From: Sphagnum magellanicum | Lineage: Eukaryota; Streptophyta; Sphagnopsida; Sphagnales; Sphagnaceae | Length of the DNA: 64,000 nucleotides | Assembly: GCA_021904315.1 (NCBI GenBank) | Contig: CM038915.1 | Location: 5,828,001-5,892,000 of the forward strand | Direction of reading: 5' to 3' | In this document: positions 35,491 through 47,858 of the stretch, one piece after another | Layout of the letters: each line of letters begins with the position of its first letter | How positions within the stretch are numbered: position 1 is the first letter of the stretch | Made by a program: the position numbers and the translations under genes | The notes under the pieces: model-generated | The model's input: the letters and a program-made list of their open reading frames with translations, nothing else | Database searches by the model: none | What the model was told of the DNA's origin: nothing

Positions 35491-36245
35491 TTCATATAAG
35501 TCATGGATAAACACTTAAAAGAATGAACCCCATGGCATTAACATTTGTGACACTAGGTTTAACCATTATTTTAAATCACTAAGTTTAGGCATTAGGTTTA
35601 ACCATTATTTTAAGTCACTAAGTTTAGCCACTTGATTTAACCATTATGTATAACCTAATTTTAACCACTAGTTGTCACCTAAGTTTAACCATTATGTTTA
35701 ATGATATGAAATAAAAAATTTGATAAAAGTTGAACACCTTTGATGGTATAGTCCATTAGTAAAGACTTAATTTATCATTATGAAGGTTTGGAGTTCAATT
35801 CCTTATACTTACAATTTATGTGCATGCTTAGAAAGCTAAGGTAGGTAGGTTAGACTAAGGTAGTTCGGTGAAGTTAGGTTAGGTTAGCACTACTTACTTA
35901 AATGTCTTTTTTGACCTACCTAAACCTATTTACTACGTACCTACCTATTTACGTACCTACTTCCTTTTTAATTTTTAAAATAATAAGCCAAAAAATGATT
36001 TTAATTCAAGTATAAAATTGACCTAGTCAAATGGTTCACTATCTACTAATTAAATAGTTTGTCACTTTGTTAATCAAATGTTAGTCACTCTGTTAGTCAA
36101 AATGACAAGGTCCAATTTGATTGTATAGTTGAATTGTCCAAAACGACTTGTCCAAATTGACAAGCTGGTTTTTTTTATGCCCATCATTTTTGGGTATTTT
36201 TTTAATTAAAGAACATAGTAAAAAAAACAAAGAATTATAGTAATG

Positions 36246-39200
36246 TACATAGGCTTCCAAGGTGAAAGACATTATAAATGGATTGCACTTTGGTGAAAGA
36301 AGGATTCACATGTATGTAAGTAGTGCATGGGCATGTGTTTTCAACACCTAGCATTTAAATGTGGAAATCGTATCAAACCTAGATGGACTTGTAGCATAAC
36401 ATGTGGTTTGTTATGCTTTTAACAATTGATGCAATTATGGACTGCTACACTTTGATAATTGTAATCCATTACATTTTCAATGTTGGACAAGTGTTATGAG
36501 TTTTCAAACCATTTGATTTCATGGGCATTGGACATGGCCTTTTTAATTTTTTTGTATTGATTAGTTATAATGAAACCAATGTGCATTTTGAGATTTGGTT
36601 AAAGTAGGTTTGACAAAATCAATTGGTATAAAAGTCCAAATCAAACTCATATATGATCCATTTGGTTTGGAGTTTTATACCAATTGAACCGTAAACTGAA
36701 ACCATGTAACAATTTAATCAAGTTGATAACCCACAACTAATATTAAGGAAATCATACCACAAATAGTCAAAAGAACAAGGTAGATGCATGGTATGGTGTA
36801 AACAATTTTAGGGAAAATTGGGACTACATGTAGTATAAATAATAATAACATATGAAATTTCACTCAATTTGAAAATTTCTAAAGATCACATGTAGTTAAT
36901 TTGAACTTCAAACATAAAAGAAGTTATTATACCCATCAATATGCAATTGATTGGTAGTTCTATAATTGAGTAAAAGTACACCAACAATTTTATAAACATT
37001 GATCTAGAACCCCTATTTGAAATCAAATTACCATTTTTAAATTTTTTTGAAAATCCATTTAAAAATGTAAAATGGTAAAAAAATTTACAATTAAAAAAAT
37101 TATAATTTTCATCATTATTATGACATAATGTACTAACAAATGTTTTAATAATATTTTATATAACTTTACAATTTGAAAAGAATCCATGTGAATGTGATTA
37201 TTTGTCAAAATTTTAATTTACCACACATTTATTACATCTTTGTTGGAAAAACTCATTTCTTGATATGAAAAATTTCAAATTAATCACATGGTATTTAAAC
37301 ATGGTTTAAACTATATGAAATGACATGGTTTAATATACCTTCATCTTTCATAAAAATTTTAAATCATTTAAATTATTTTTGGAGTGTATTTGTGTTTTTG
37401 AGTAAATAGGTACATTACATTCATTTCCAATGTCCACAAATATAATCCAATCTCCCATTTAATAAAATGAAATATTTTTTAATTTAATCTCTTGCCTAGG
37501 GTTTTTTTTTAACATCATATGCAAGAATATTTGTGAAAATCTTTCAAAAGTTTGAGGTGGGATACTTTCAAACATGCACATCCCTAGAAAATAATACAAT
37601 GTGACATCCCAAAGGGGGTCACTGTAGTGTGCTTTCACCCCTATGTCTCAATCTACATGATCCCAATAGAATCTACCTTATTACTATGAGATTTCACTAA
37701 AATGATGGTTAGGAACAAACTCCATAAAAAACACAATATGTGAAAAAATCCAAACCTCATATATTAGGGTTTTGATTTATTTGAAGGAATTACCACCTTT
37801 CGTACTACATTGCTAAGACAATGGATGGCTAACAAATAACATTTTTAACCTTTATGAAAGGTTTCAAGTTCAATTGGAGCAACTTCTTACATATAACATG
37901 AAAATATGAGCATTTGACCTTGGGCTTTAGCAACCATCATTGTCACGAATTAATGTATTCAAATGATTACAACATCAATAATAATCAACTAATTAAAATA
38001 TTTAATAACACCTCCCAAAGAATTGAATAATGTAAGGTTTTTTGCACTAGTTCAAAACATCAAAATGGATTGTTTGTAGATAAACAACATTGAAAAACCT
38101 AAAACCATAGAAAATTCCTTACCATTCACTAATGGACATTGCAACAAGCATATTATAAGCATATGTTTTACAAATTAATCAAACAACGACAAAGTTTTGC
38201 GAAAAAGTTAAGGAAACTTGAATTGTAATTTTTATAGCTTTGTAATAAAAAAATCATGGCAACACAACCTATACAACAACTAGAAGAAAAATAGCTTAAC
38301 CCAAACAAAAACCTCATGGAAAAATAGAAAGGACATTGAAAACCAAACCTTAAAGACATTACTTTAAGGATGTTATTTTATAACTTGAACACCAAAGAAT
38401 GTGATAAAAAGTGATAGACAACCAAATTGCTAATATTATATTTCACAACCCAAGCTTTATAGACCCTTTCCAAAAAAGTTCGCTATTATTTTCAATCTAC
38501 TTGAAACTTTGATTTAGAATTTCTTCTAGAATACAATGAAACTCTATGATTCATTGTAATTTCAAAGACCAAGTCATAACAAACACAAAACAAAAACATC
38601 CAATGTGACAATTCCTAAACAAAATGTGAGTGTGAGTGAACAAACCTTTATTTGAATCACAATGCAATTTTTCTTTCTCAACTTTAGCTATCCCAACACT
38701 AATGTTGATATTTGTGATGAATTCTTAGAAACTTCTGATCTTCCAAGTCCATGTATAAAAAATGATGAAATATTCAATGATTTTTTTAAAAGTCATAGCT
38801 TTTACAATTGCAAGTCATGATTAAAACCTAAGCCACATTAGTGCCATGTCATCCATGTGCCACATGGTGCCATGTCCTCCATGTACCACATAATGCCACA
38901 TCACCCATTGCCATGTCACCAATGTGCCACATCAACGCCGTGCCACCCCTTATTGCATCATCATCATGCCACATCAATGCCAGTCAATGTTGATTTCCAC
39001 ATTAGCATGTGTGCCAAATTATTCAAAACTTGTGCACACCCACTCACCTACACACTTGTACTACATGTGCACTCTAAGGACATAGTTTGGAATGTACAAT
39101 AAAAGCAACATGATGATAAAAAATAAGGGTTAATATTTGGTTCAAGTCTTAATAGCAAAAATGGATAATTCTAATATAATGCAAAGGTTTAAAGAAAAAT

Positions 39201-42200
39201 CTTCCAATTTAACATTATTTTGTTTACCTTGACACATGGTGTTTGGTGTAATAAAAAGGGTAAGAACCTCGTAGTGATATACTTTAAGTGACCTCATAAA
39301 AATATAACTAACATGAACAAATATTTTTTTTAGGTGAAAAATTGTCAAAAAACAACATTGATTCAAGTTTTTGGTGATTGATTTATTTTTTTGGTTTGCA
39401 AAAACAAGTCATCAAACTTGGGTGCTGGTTTACTCGAGTGGACCAAAAATGTTGTCCAAAGGATTTTTCTCCTAGTTTGGAATGTAATGAGTATGTGAAA
39501 TACTAGTAACCACAAGAGACTTAAAAAAGCAAAATGAAAATCTTGTAGTCCAAAGCAAGAAGGTCAAGGGCATACCAAGGAGTTTTCATGGAATTTAACT
39601 AAAGTGATGTTGTGAATATATATTTGATGAGGAAACACTTGTCTTGTAAGTATTAGACTTGTTTGGAAGTTGGAAACTTGAAAAATAATGTTTCATCTAA
39701 TTAGGATCAACTAATGATGATAATAAATTCATCTTTTGAGAACCTTGTTGGCTGATTTACATACAACAAAAAACCCCTAAGATGTAAATAATGTAATGAA
39801 ATGTCATGCTTTGGTCCACCTAGCAAAATATCTTAATTCTTATATTCATTGGGGGCCACCACCTTTCATTGTATTTGGTAGAATATACGCTATATATATA
39901 TATAAGTTAGGCATACAATAGTTGTATTTACATAGTTATCAATGGTCACATCAAAATAGTTGTGATTTCAGTAAAATTCAATACTTTTTTGGTATTCTAA
40001 AATATTGTAATACTTGTACATTTTTGGTCAATGCAAGGAAATCAACGTCCCAAATTTTGCCTATTTTTCACTTTTTGGAGAACATGTCACCACATGTTTG
40101 TTTATTGGCCACACTTTTAATAGTCATGTGCAAAACTATCACCAATTAAGTTGAAATTTGTTTGTGAAGGCTTGCCACTAGTTATTGCTATAATAGTAAA
40201 AAATTGAAAAAAAAAATTGATAAGAAGGGTTAGAAACAAGAGGGCATTCTTTAGACCATCAAATGTGGGATTAGGGAGGAATACATGTAGAAATTATCAT
40301 TGTTTTAAGTTGGTTCAAGTAGGATTTGCCATGTTTGTAAGTAAATGAATATCATTAAAAGATAGGTTTGTATATAAGTATGTAGTTGGGATAATGGATT
40401 GTTACAATGTAAATACATGCATGTGGGTCCAAGCATGATTGGGCTATTCCATTTGAAACACAAAAAAGGACTTTGACGACTTTTGAATTTTATTTTATTT
40501 TTCCACAAAAATTGAAACTATCCTAGATTTTTCCTTTTTCGTCAAGTCAAATGCAATAAATTCCTTTCAAATTATAGACATGCATATAGAGTAGCTCTTC
40601 TTTTCATTTATGAAAATAGGAATAATAAAATTTATCCAATCTAGGCCATATTTTATCAATGGCTAGAAATTTTTAAAACTTTCACTTTTTGAAACCTTGT
40701 GCATTAAATATGGCACTTGATTCTTATTACATTCAAGTGTTTTATACATGTTAGTGCCTAACCTATTTGTGGTAATGGGGGAAAAAATATGTTTAGACAT
40801 TCATTACAAGTCTTTAAACCATTTTTCACCAAGGTGGACAAAATTTTGAATTTCTTCCTAGTAGTTGTTAGGAGTTTTAAAACTTGTTCAAATAAAAATG
40901 GTCTGCATTTAATAGTAATTTGGTAATGTACTATCTATGAAACGAAAATAACTCCTAATATGAATGTGCTATTAAGTTTTAAGGACATGACCAATTCAAG
41001 GGTCCATTACAATTTTTGTAGGACTTTCCATTTTGACACTTCAACCATGCTTTGACCCATAAATTGGTTAGGTCATAGGTAAAGATTAATGAGGTATTAG
41101 TAGGAAAGTAGCTTATAGAAAAATTTAAGTGTGAGGTGAAGCTTGAGGGGTGGGCTTTATTAAAATAAAACTTCCCCCCAAGGGTTTTGGATGGTGTAAA
41201 AATTGCCAATTATCATTTCTCTCTTTCTCCCCACCCCTCCCCAAATACTTGATGGGTACTTCCTAGGTAGCATGGGAAAAAAATGATGACATGTTTTTCA
41301 AAAAACATAATGCTTGCTTATGTGAGCATTATTCTTTTGAGATGCCCACCACCACGTTATGCCTTCAAAGATACCTTTAAAACGAATGGTCAAGTCTTTA
41401 CAATAGGACACATGAATATTTGCCATTACATTTGCCTTGTAAGCGCAAATGCTAGCAAAGGCCTTTCTAAATGGCAAAAATGAGACTTCATCAAGGGTGA
41501 CAAATGTTCTTCATTAGCTACCGAGTGTCAATCACCCCTTGTACACCTCTTGCCCATTTCCTCCTTTCACATTTCCACCTCCTACCCTAAGAGCATGAAA
41601 AAATTGATGTATCAAAGTTCAATTGTTTGTATGAGACTTTTTAAAAAAAAAAATCATTTCACACCTTTCTTTTTCTACGTTTTTTTACATCCTTTGCTTT
41701 TCTTCACAATTTTACAATATTTTTGAAAAAGGAAGAATAAGAAAAGAAAAACAAGTTGTGTACTTATAACTTTTAGTTTACATTCTTTCATATACATGCA
41801 CTGAAAAAACAGTTTGGAAAAGGAGGAAAAACTAGGACAAACAAAACAAACATAAAGAGGAAGAAGGAAACAATGTGTTTAATGCTTTCATTCTTTTCAT
41901 ATACTTTGATAAAGTTTTTGGTAGTGAACTCAAGAAATAAAAACAACAAGAAAAAACCAAGAGATGACTTGATGTTCTTATCCACCCCTGCGTTTCCAAT
42001 GGAAAAATAAATATATATTTTGGAATGAATGTTCCTTTCTCTTTCTTCATTTTATTTTTTTCCCCAAAAGAATACAAGAAAAAGGGAAACAAAAGGAAAA
42101 AGGAAGGCATGTACATAACGACCTGAACATTAAAAAACAATTAATGTAGGTGGAAGGTGTTATACTATGCTTAATCTTTTATTTGCAAAGGGCCCTTGAA

Positions 42201-42640
42201 GGAGTAGGTGTACAGACCTTCCTAATCCTGTGATCTACACATATTTAGGTTCATGATAACCTTTGCCTCTTACTTTATTGTGAGGAAAGCCCACATGTGG
42301 GGGACACTCCTCAAAATGTGAGGGGCATTTCATAGGCCTTTTATTTCTTCATTTAGGGGCTTTTCCTTAAAGTCAATGGAATAAAAAAATCTTGAAAAAG
42401 ATAAAAGAAAAGAAAAAGGCATGTAACTAATTCTTTTGTTCATTTTAAAAATAAATTTTTGAATTTTTGTTAGTTCTCAAAAAATAAAATAAAAATTCTA
42501 ATGATGATGATAATTCAAACTAGTTTAGGCAAAACATGTATGAGTCCAATAGTATGATTATGAACTTGACAATTCTGAGATTCTAAACCTGACTACTTCA
42601 TTATTTTCACCCACCTACATGGATATGAAAAGGCAAATTG
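36246..42640. other. Long AT-rich intergenic region without a recognised gene
   Basis: No gene was seen. GTGTGCTTTCACCC ending at 37640 is an end of the GGGTGAAA TIR family (reverse complement GGGTGAAAGCACAC); a left partner near 36794 is weak. Positions 38840-38995 repeat CATGTGCCACAT/ATGCCACATCA words. A (TA)n microsatellite lies at 39893-39903. Short open frames throughout are isolated and lack family resemblance. Confidence 0.4.
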
Positions 42641-42905
42641 AATTGAATTCAATTATAAAAAAATTCAATTCAATTTGATTTGATTTGAATTTAGTTCAAT
42701 TTGAATTAAATTCAATCAAATTATGAAAAAAAAAATTCAATTTGATTTTATTTGAATTCAATTCAACCAAATTCAATTCAATTGAATCTAAACCAAGTTG
42801 AATGTGAATTGCATTCAATGTATTTAAATTCAATAAATTTTTTTATTCCAAATTGAATTGAATTGCATTCAATTAAAATTGTGTGCAATGTAATTCAATA
42901 TTTTC
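42640..42905. repeat. AATTC/AATTG-rich low-complexity block
   Basis: Dense alternation of GAATTC, CAATTCAATT and TTGATTTGA words, close to a degenerate AATTC/AATTG pentanucleotide repeat. Non-coding. Confidence 0.75.
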
Positions 42906-43159
42906 ATTCAAATGGAACTTATTTTTTACAAAATCAACATATTTTCTCATCATTTCACTGTCACCAGTAGTGTAGAGCCAAAGTTAAGTAATTTATTTTT
43001 TCAATTTAAAAATTGGAAGACAATGTACGTAATGCTATCAAAAACCCTGGCTCCATGTGCCAGACAGGGGGTGGGGGGGAGTGGAGGCAAAAAAAAAAGA
43101 AGGAAAAAAAAAAAGAGCGAATAAAGGAAGAAGGAAAAATTGACAACTGCTAAGTGACA

Positions 43160-43736
43160 ACCAGTGTTGTGCGTGTAAATGGTTTGGAACTTACACTCTG
43201 TGTAAGTGTATATATATATATGATTTTACATGGCTCTGTAAAACAATGTAAAAAATGTGATTTTTACTTGAGGAGATTTAAAAAAAAAGAAAATCATCAG
43301 CATTCAAGGGTGGGGAGGACCTCAGTTTTTGTGGTGAATTGAATTTCACCCTGTCTCTCCTTTTTCTTAGCGCCTCCGTTACTGCTCCTACATGTGAAGC
43401 CAATATAATTAGTCTTGAACCTTGTGCATTAAATGCTGATTTTCAGCATTTTATTCCCAGATCTAATAAATTTTCTTACTTTATGGATACCACTGAAAGA
43501 ATGGTTTGGGGTTGAGGGAGGCTCAAAGACAGGTTGACTTTACAAATAATTTTAGTATTTACACTTACACTTCCCAAAACATTTACACGGGGCTGTGTAA
43601 GTGTATGTGACAAATATTTACACGGGCCTCATGTAAGTGTAATAAAATTCGGACGTGTAAGTGCAAATGATTTACACTTGCACTGGATTTACACGCCGAA
43701 TATATGGCTATTGACACTTACACGCACAACACTGGT
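43160..43736. mobile_element. 577-bp TIR element with perfect 19-bp termini, upstream of the SDR gene
   Basis: Both ends, read inward, begin ACCAGTGTTGTGCGTGTAA (19 identical bases). The interior repeats TTACAC/GTGTAA words many times (43195-43720) and has a (TA)n run near 43211. An imperfect 16-bp direct repeat lies outside it (GACAACTGCTAAGTGA at 43142-43157 and GACCACTGCTAGGTAA at 43737-43752, 13 of 16), longer than normal target duplications. Superfamily not assigned. It ends about 0.9 kb before the SDR start codon. Confidence 0.75.
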
Positions 43737-44651
43737 GACCACTGCTAGGTAATTAAGTTAGCCATTGGGCAACCATCAGCGACGCATGCTAATGTGCGCA
43801 TGCCCAGCCCTGCTCTAGCCACGTCGACGCGATGGCAGGCCCCACAGGCCAGTAAACCAGCCCTGCAGCAGAGCATGTGCACGGGTCACGAGCGTGAGCT
43901 AAACTAACCATGGTTAGGTAAGGAACTGGAACCCAATGGAAAAGGAGGTCTCTTATCTACTATCATCCCATCGTCATGTTACAGGATGGTGCGCTGGCAG
44001 CTGTTGGTTCGCTGTGCTAGAGAAATTGTAGATCACGGGTGAGAGATTGAAGGCTGGGAATTCGGAAAAAGTGTACGTTGGTACGTTCGTTCCCCAAGTG
44101 TCTTTTTGACTCTGTCCACACAAACTTAACAAATAAGGACAAAAAAAATAATGAACACATTTTGCTCGCACTCTCTATTTTTATCTGATGGATTTTGCGT
44201 GCTCTCAACATTATTGCCAAGCAAGGCAAAGGAAATCAAACGGTGGGATTCAATACGTTGAAGTTGCTTAGAAGAAGAGCGAGTTCCCAAAAATTGTGCA
44301 GTCGGGTTCCATCTGCTCTAGATGTGGGATTGATCCTCCTTTCTCTTTTTCTTTTCTTTTTTGCTTTGAATGTTTCTATTGAATCGACTATTTTCTATAC
44401 ACACACATATGCCATTTGAGGGCCTTAGTTTTTAGCTGTGTTGAAGAAAGTGGTCAAATTTTGGCAAATTTTTCGACAGTTCTTGCTCTTATTTTCTGAA
44501 AATAAGAGCACTCCCACACTTGCATTGAATATCATGGTCAGTGGGAAGAAAAAAACTGCATTGGAATTTGATGTTCTCAAGGTTTTGATTTGACCGTGTT
44601 GTGTGTGTGTGAGCAGACATATTATCTGGAGAGAAGAAAAAAGAGACAAAA
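43737..44651 (+). promoter_or_regulatory. Upstream region of the SDR gene (promoter/5-prime UTR, not resolved)
   Basis: A GC-rich patch at 43770-43910 and a pyrimidine-rich stretch at 44335-44365 precede the start codon at 44652, a common arrangement at plant promoters. I cannot place a TATA box or transcription start with confidence. Short open frames on both strands here are not supported. Confidence 0.3.
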
Positions 44652-47600
44652 ATGGGACAGGAATGGAGTGTTTTCTCAAAGAAACCGGGCCCCAGTGGCT
44701 TTGGGCCCAATTCGACTGCCGAATTTGTGACTGCTAACATCGACTTGCATTCCAAAACTGCAATGGTCACTGGTAAGTTCTTTGGCTATGTCTGCCTGAT
44801 CATCATCCCCAGTGTGTCTGTAGTTGGCAACAAAGTATTTTGTAGTCTTTTGCTTATATGGACGTCTCAAACACAAGGCACAAGGTCATCCATCACATTA
44901 TCTAAACAGCGAGTCTCCCCATGTATCAAAAAAATTGCAATTTAGTTCAAGACAATGATCCATGTGTGTTGTTGTTGGTTTAGTAGACGTTCTAATTTAT
45001 TAGAGAAACTTAAAATCTTTCCATTTGAATTCTGAAGTCAGGTCACCATTGTTAATAGGTTGAGCATTTAAAATTATGTAGATCAAATCTATAAACCTGA
45101 ATGAATACCAAAAAAATTGTACTACAGGAGCTACAAGTGGTATAGGGAAAGAAACAGCAAGGGTGTTGGCAAAGAGAGGAGCACATGTGATTATGGCTGT
45201 TCGCAATACAAAAGCAGGGGAAGAAACCAAGCTCAAATTTCTGGAAGAGGATCCCAGTGCAACTCTAGATGTCATGCACCTGGACTTGGGTTCTCTGGCA
45301 TCTGTGCGCAAATTTGCAGGGGATTTTAGAGCTCAAAACCTCCCTCTAAACATACTTATGTGGGTAATCATTTCCATTCAGCAATCCAATTGTTTAGATT
45401 GTTGGACTTGCATCAACTTGTGGCTTCTTCAAGGTCCAGGTGTTTTAAAATAGAATTGAGTCCCACAATATGTTTTGTTTCAGAAGAAAGCTTTGCTTTG
45501 ACAGTAAGAAGGTCAATTGTTGGATTTCAGATTGTCATTGTTGAGTTTGTTATTTTGCAGAAACAATGCAGGTGTAGTCTTGCCAGAGTTCGAGTTGTCT
45601 GAAGATGGCATGGAGAAAACTTTTGCCACAAACCACATCGGTTAGAACTTTCAAGAACAATTTGTAGCTTCCGTTGTTTTTCTATGGACTATTAGTGTGC
45701 TGGGCTTAATTTCAAGCGGAAATTTTCCTTACTTTTGGCCATTTAGCCAAATTCGTCAGAGATATATTAGTGGAAGAAGAATTGAAGTCCTCAAATGAAG
45801 TTAAGGGGTTTTGTTTGCAGGTCCGTTTCTGCTTACCAATCTCCTACTTGATACCATTAAAAAAACTGCTAAAGAGACGGGAGAGGAAGGACGTATTGTG
45901 ATGGTTGCATCTCATGCTCATGCTCTCGCATCAAAGGGAATACCTTATGACAGTCTAAATGACAAGAAAAGGTAGTAGGAAAATAAAGAGTAGCAAAAAG
46001 ACTCTTGATGACAAACTCTGAAACCAAGAGGTAGAAATAAGAAAAACAATTACAAAATGGACAATGGGTGGTGTACATGACTTGATTCTTGATTGAGTGA
46101 TTGCAAGAGTGCCCTAACAAAGTTCCTCCAAGGTGAGAGTTGTAACATGATTTGGAGGTTGCAGCACACTAAGTGGTGGTACATTAAGGTGAAGGACAGA
46201 AAGCAAGAAAGGAGTTTCCCTAGGGTGTTGAAACTTTCTGTGTTGCTTGACTAAGCAGGTACAGTTCTGGTTCAGCATATGGAATCACCAAGCTGGCTAA
46301 CATTCTTCATGCCAATGAACTCAGTCGACGTCTCCAGGTCTGAAAGTGTTACACCTGCCAAAAGATTTATAGCGCTTTCATGTAGTGGCAATTTGGGAGG
46401 AAGTTCTTATTCCAAGTACTACTGTTAAGTCAAATGCCCTCTCTAACCAAATTGTTACTTTCTGAGGTATTGAGAAGCTCTCTAATTGATGCTTTGGCAA
46501 TCTGAACTAATTGATACTTTCTTTCCACATTGGTATCTCTCAATTTCATAATCGTTACTCATCAGAGATTCCGCCCTTCATGCTAAGCTTCTTTATAGGG
46601 TCAACTGCTATTTCAAATGCATGTGACTGGCACACAGAACATCTTGAGCTTTAGCAAATAGTCTACCAAAGTTCCTAATGATGTGGCAAATCTCTCCTAA
46701 GCTCTAATTATGTCCAGATAATTGCCATTGACCTCAGACCCAGCTTATGGCCAACTGCCACTCAGCCAGGTCCTCCCAATGGCCATTACCTAATACATAT
46801 TTCATGGAAACCTTTTAAGGGTAACCTGGGGTCAATACCATAAGAGTAAACAAGGTTTTTTTTTGTCAAGAAATGAGCTTTAACATGACGTCTATGGATT
46901 TGCCTTCAGGATGAAGGGACAAATGTGACTGCAAATTCTGTCCACCCTGGAGTTGTTAGTGCCAGCAACTTTGGCAAGACACTAGGATCTGATAATCTAT
47001 TCAAAAGTAAGTATACTTTGGAATGTGGTTTTGAGTTATTTTGTCTCTTAAGGCCCTGCCTTGCATCATGATCTACAATTAAAAGTTGGATTTTACTTGT
47101 TTTCTGGAAAGATTGGGATGAAGTTTATTTTAATATATAAGTACTAATTTATGATATATGTGACAGTTGTGTTTCTGACTGCCACGCGCCCATTCATGGA
47201 GAGGACAGTTCCTCAAGTACAATTTCAAACACCTTTCTCATCTTAAACCTGCAATATACAGTCATTTATGTAGTTTATGTTTATTTAGGCATCTGCAGGC
47301 ATGGGGATTGAAGAGATCCAAAGTTTAGTCTTGGACAAACACCTAACTGTAGTTGCATGAAAGACAATTTTTTGCTTTGAGATTGTGGCTAGTTTAGTGT
47401 GTGTATATCAGATCCCATAGAAACTCTGAAACCAAGTACAGCAGATAGGAAAAAAGTACTAGGATGGGTTACTGGCCAAGAAAATGGTGTGCAAACATAT
47501 GTAGCCTACCCTGAGAGTTCTGTAATACCTGCAATGTATATAGAAAACACCAACTCCATGTAGCATCAAAGCTCTCTTTTCTTCTGGTTTGTTCCTAATT

Positions 47601-47858
47601 TATCAGGGCTCTTATTTATGACCCACAATTTGTTTCACATCAAACATGATGATTCATGACTAAAACATGGAACGTGATGTGGATGTACAGGGTGCAGCAA
47701 CCCAATGCTATGTCACCACAAGTCCTCATTTGAAGGGAGTATCAGGGAAATATTTCGCGGATTGCAATGAAGTACCAGTTCTATCAAAAGTTGCTGAAGA
47801 CCCAAAAGCTGCTGAGGCTCTGTGGAAGTTCAGTGAGGATTTTGTCTCTGAACATTAA
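44652..47858 (+). CDS. Short-chain dehydrogenase/reductase, TIC32/retinol-dehydrogenase-like
   Basis: Eight exons join into a 325-residue frame: 44652-44772, 45128-45359, 45561-45640, 45821-45971, 46259-46337, 46910-47006, 47167-47216, 47691-47858. All introns are GT-AG. The start is the first ATG of the exon encoding [18 protein letters not shown], typical of plant members. It should be an NAD(P)(H)-dependent oxidoreductase with a Rossmann fold. Visible are the cofactor motif TGATSGIG (40-47), NNAG (119-122), a Ser in VASHAHA (175), the catalytic YGITK (Tyr202, Lys206) and VHPG (232-235). Length matches the family. TIC32 members act at the chloroplast inner envelope as NADPH-dependent, calmodulin-binding redox sensors, but close paralogs are uncharacterised, so substrate and location remain open. 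The usually conserved NHIGH reads NHIGP (Pro146, start of exon 4). No stop or frameshift occurs. Confidence 0.93.

Larger units (their letters stand above)
32373..35552. mobile_element. LTR-like element (about 713 bp net) with a CACTA-like element inside
   Basis: It begins TGTCAAGGACAC and ends TTTGTGACA, that is TGTCA and TGACA inverted ends. It lies inside a 13-bp array that continues on both sides, with CTAAG (32368-32372) and CTAGG (35553-35557) as a 4-of-5 target duplication. Its own DNA is 32373-32655 plus 35120-35552, homologous to 50398-51035. It contains an 11-bp minisatellite (35220-35490). No internal coding region, primer-binding site or polypurine tract is present, so it looks like a solo LTR. 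That is an inference. Confidence 0.65.
30772..36245. mobile_element. CACTA-like element, outer copy, with nested insertions
   Basis: Left end CACTATTACAAATCATGG then TTTTTCA; the reverse complement of the right end reads CATTACTATAATTCTTTG. TAC flanks both sides (30769-30771 and 36246-36248), a 3-bp target duplication as expected for En/Spm elements. Subterminal repeats (TAGTCAAAATGGCCAATGG-like, 31100-31260 and 36010-36150), a CTAC tract and a 13-bp array make up its own DNA. It has been invaded by a 155-bp MITE (30826-30980) and by an LTR-like element (32373-35552) that carries a second copy of this same family. It encodes no protein and is non-autonomous. Confidence 0.7.
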
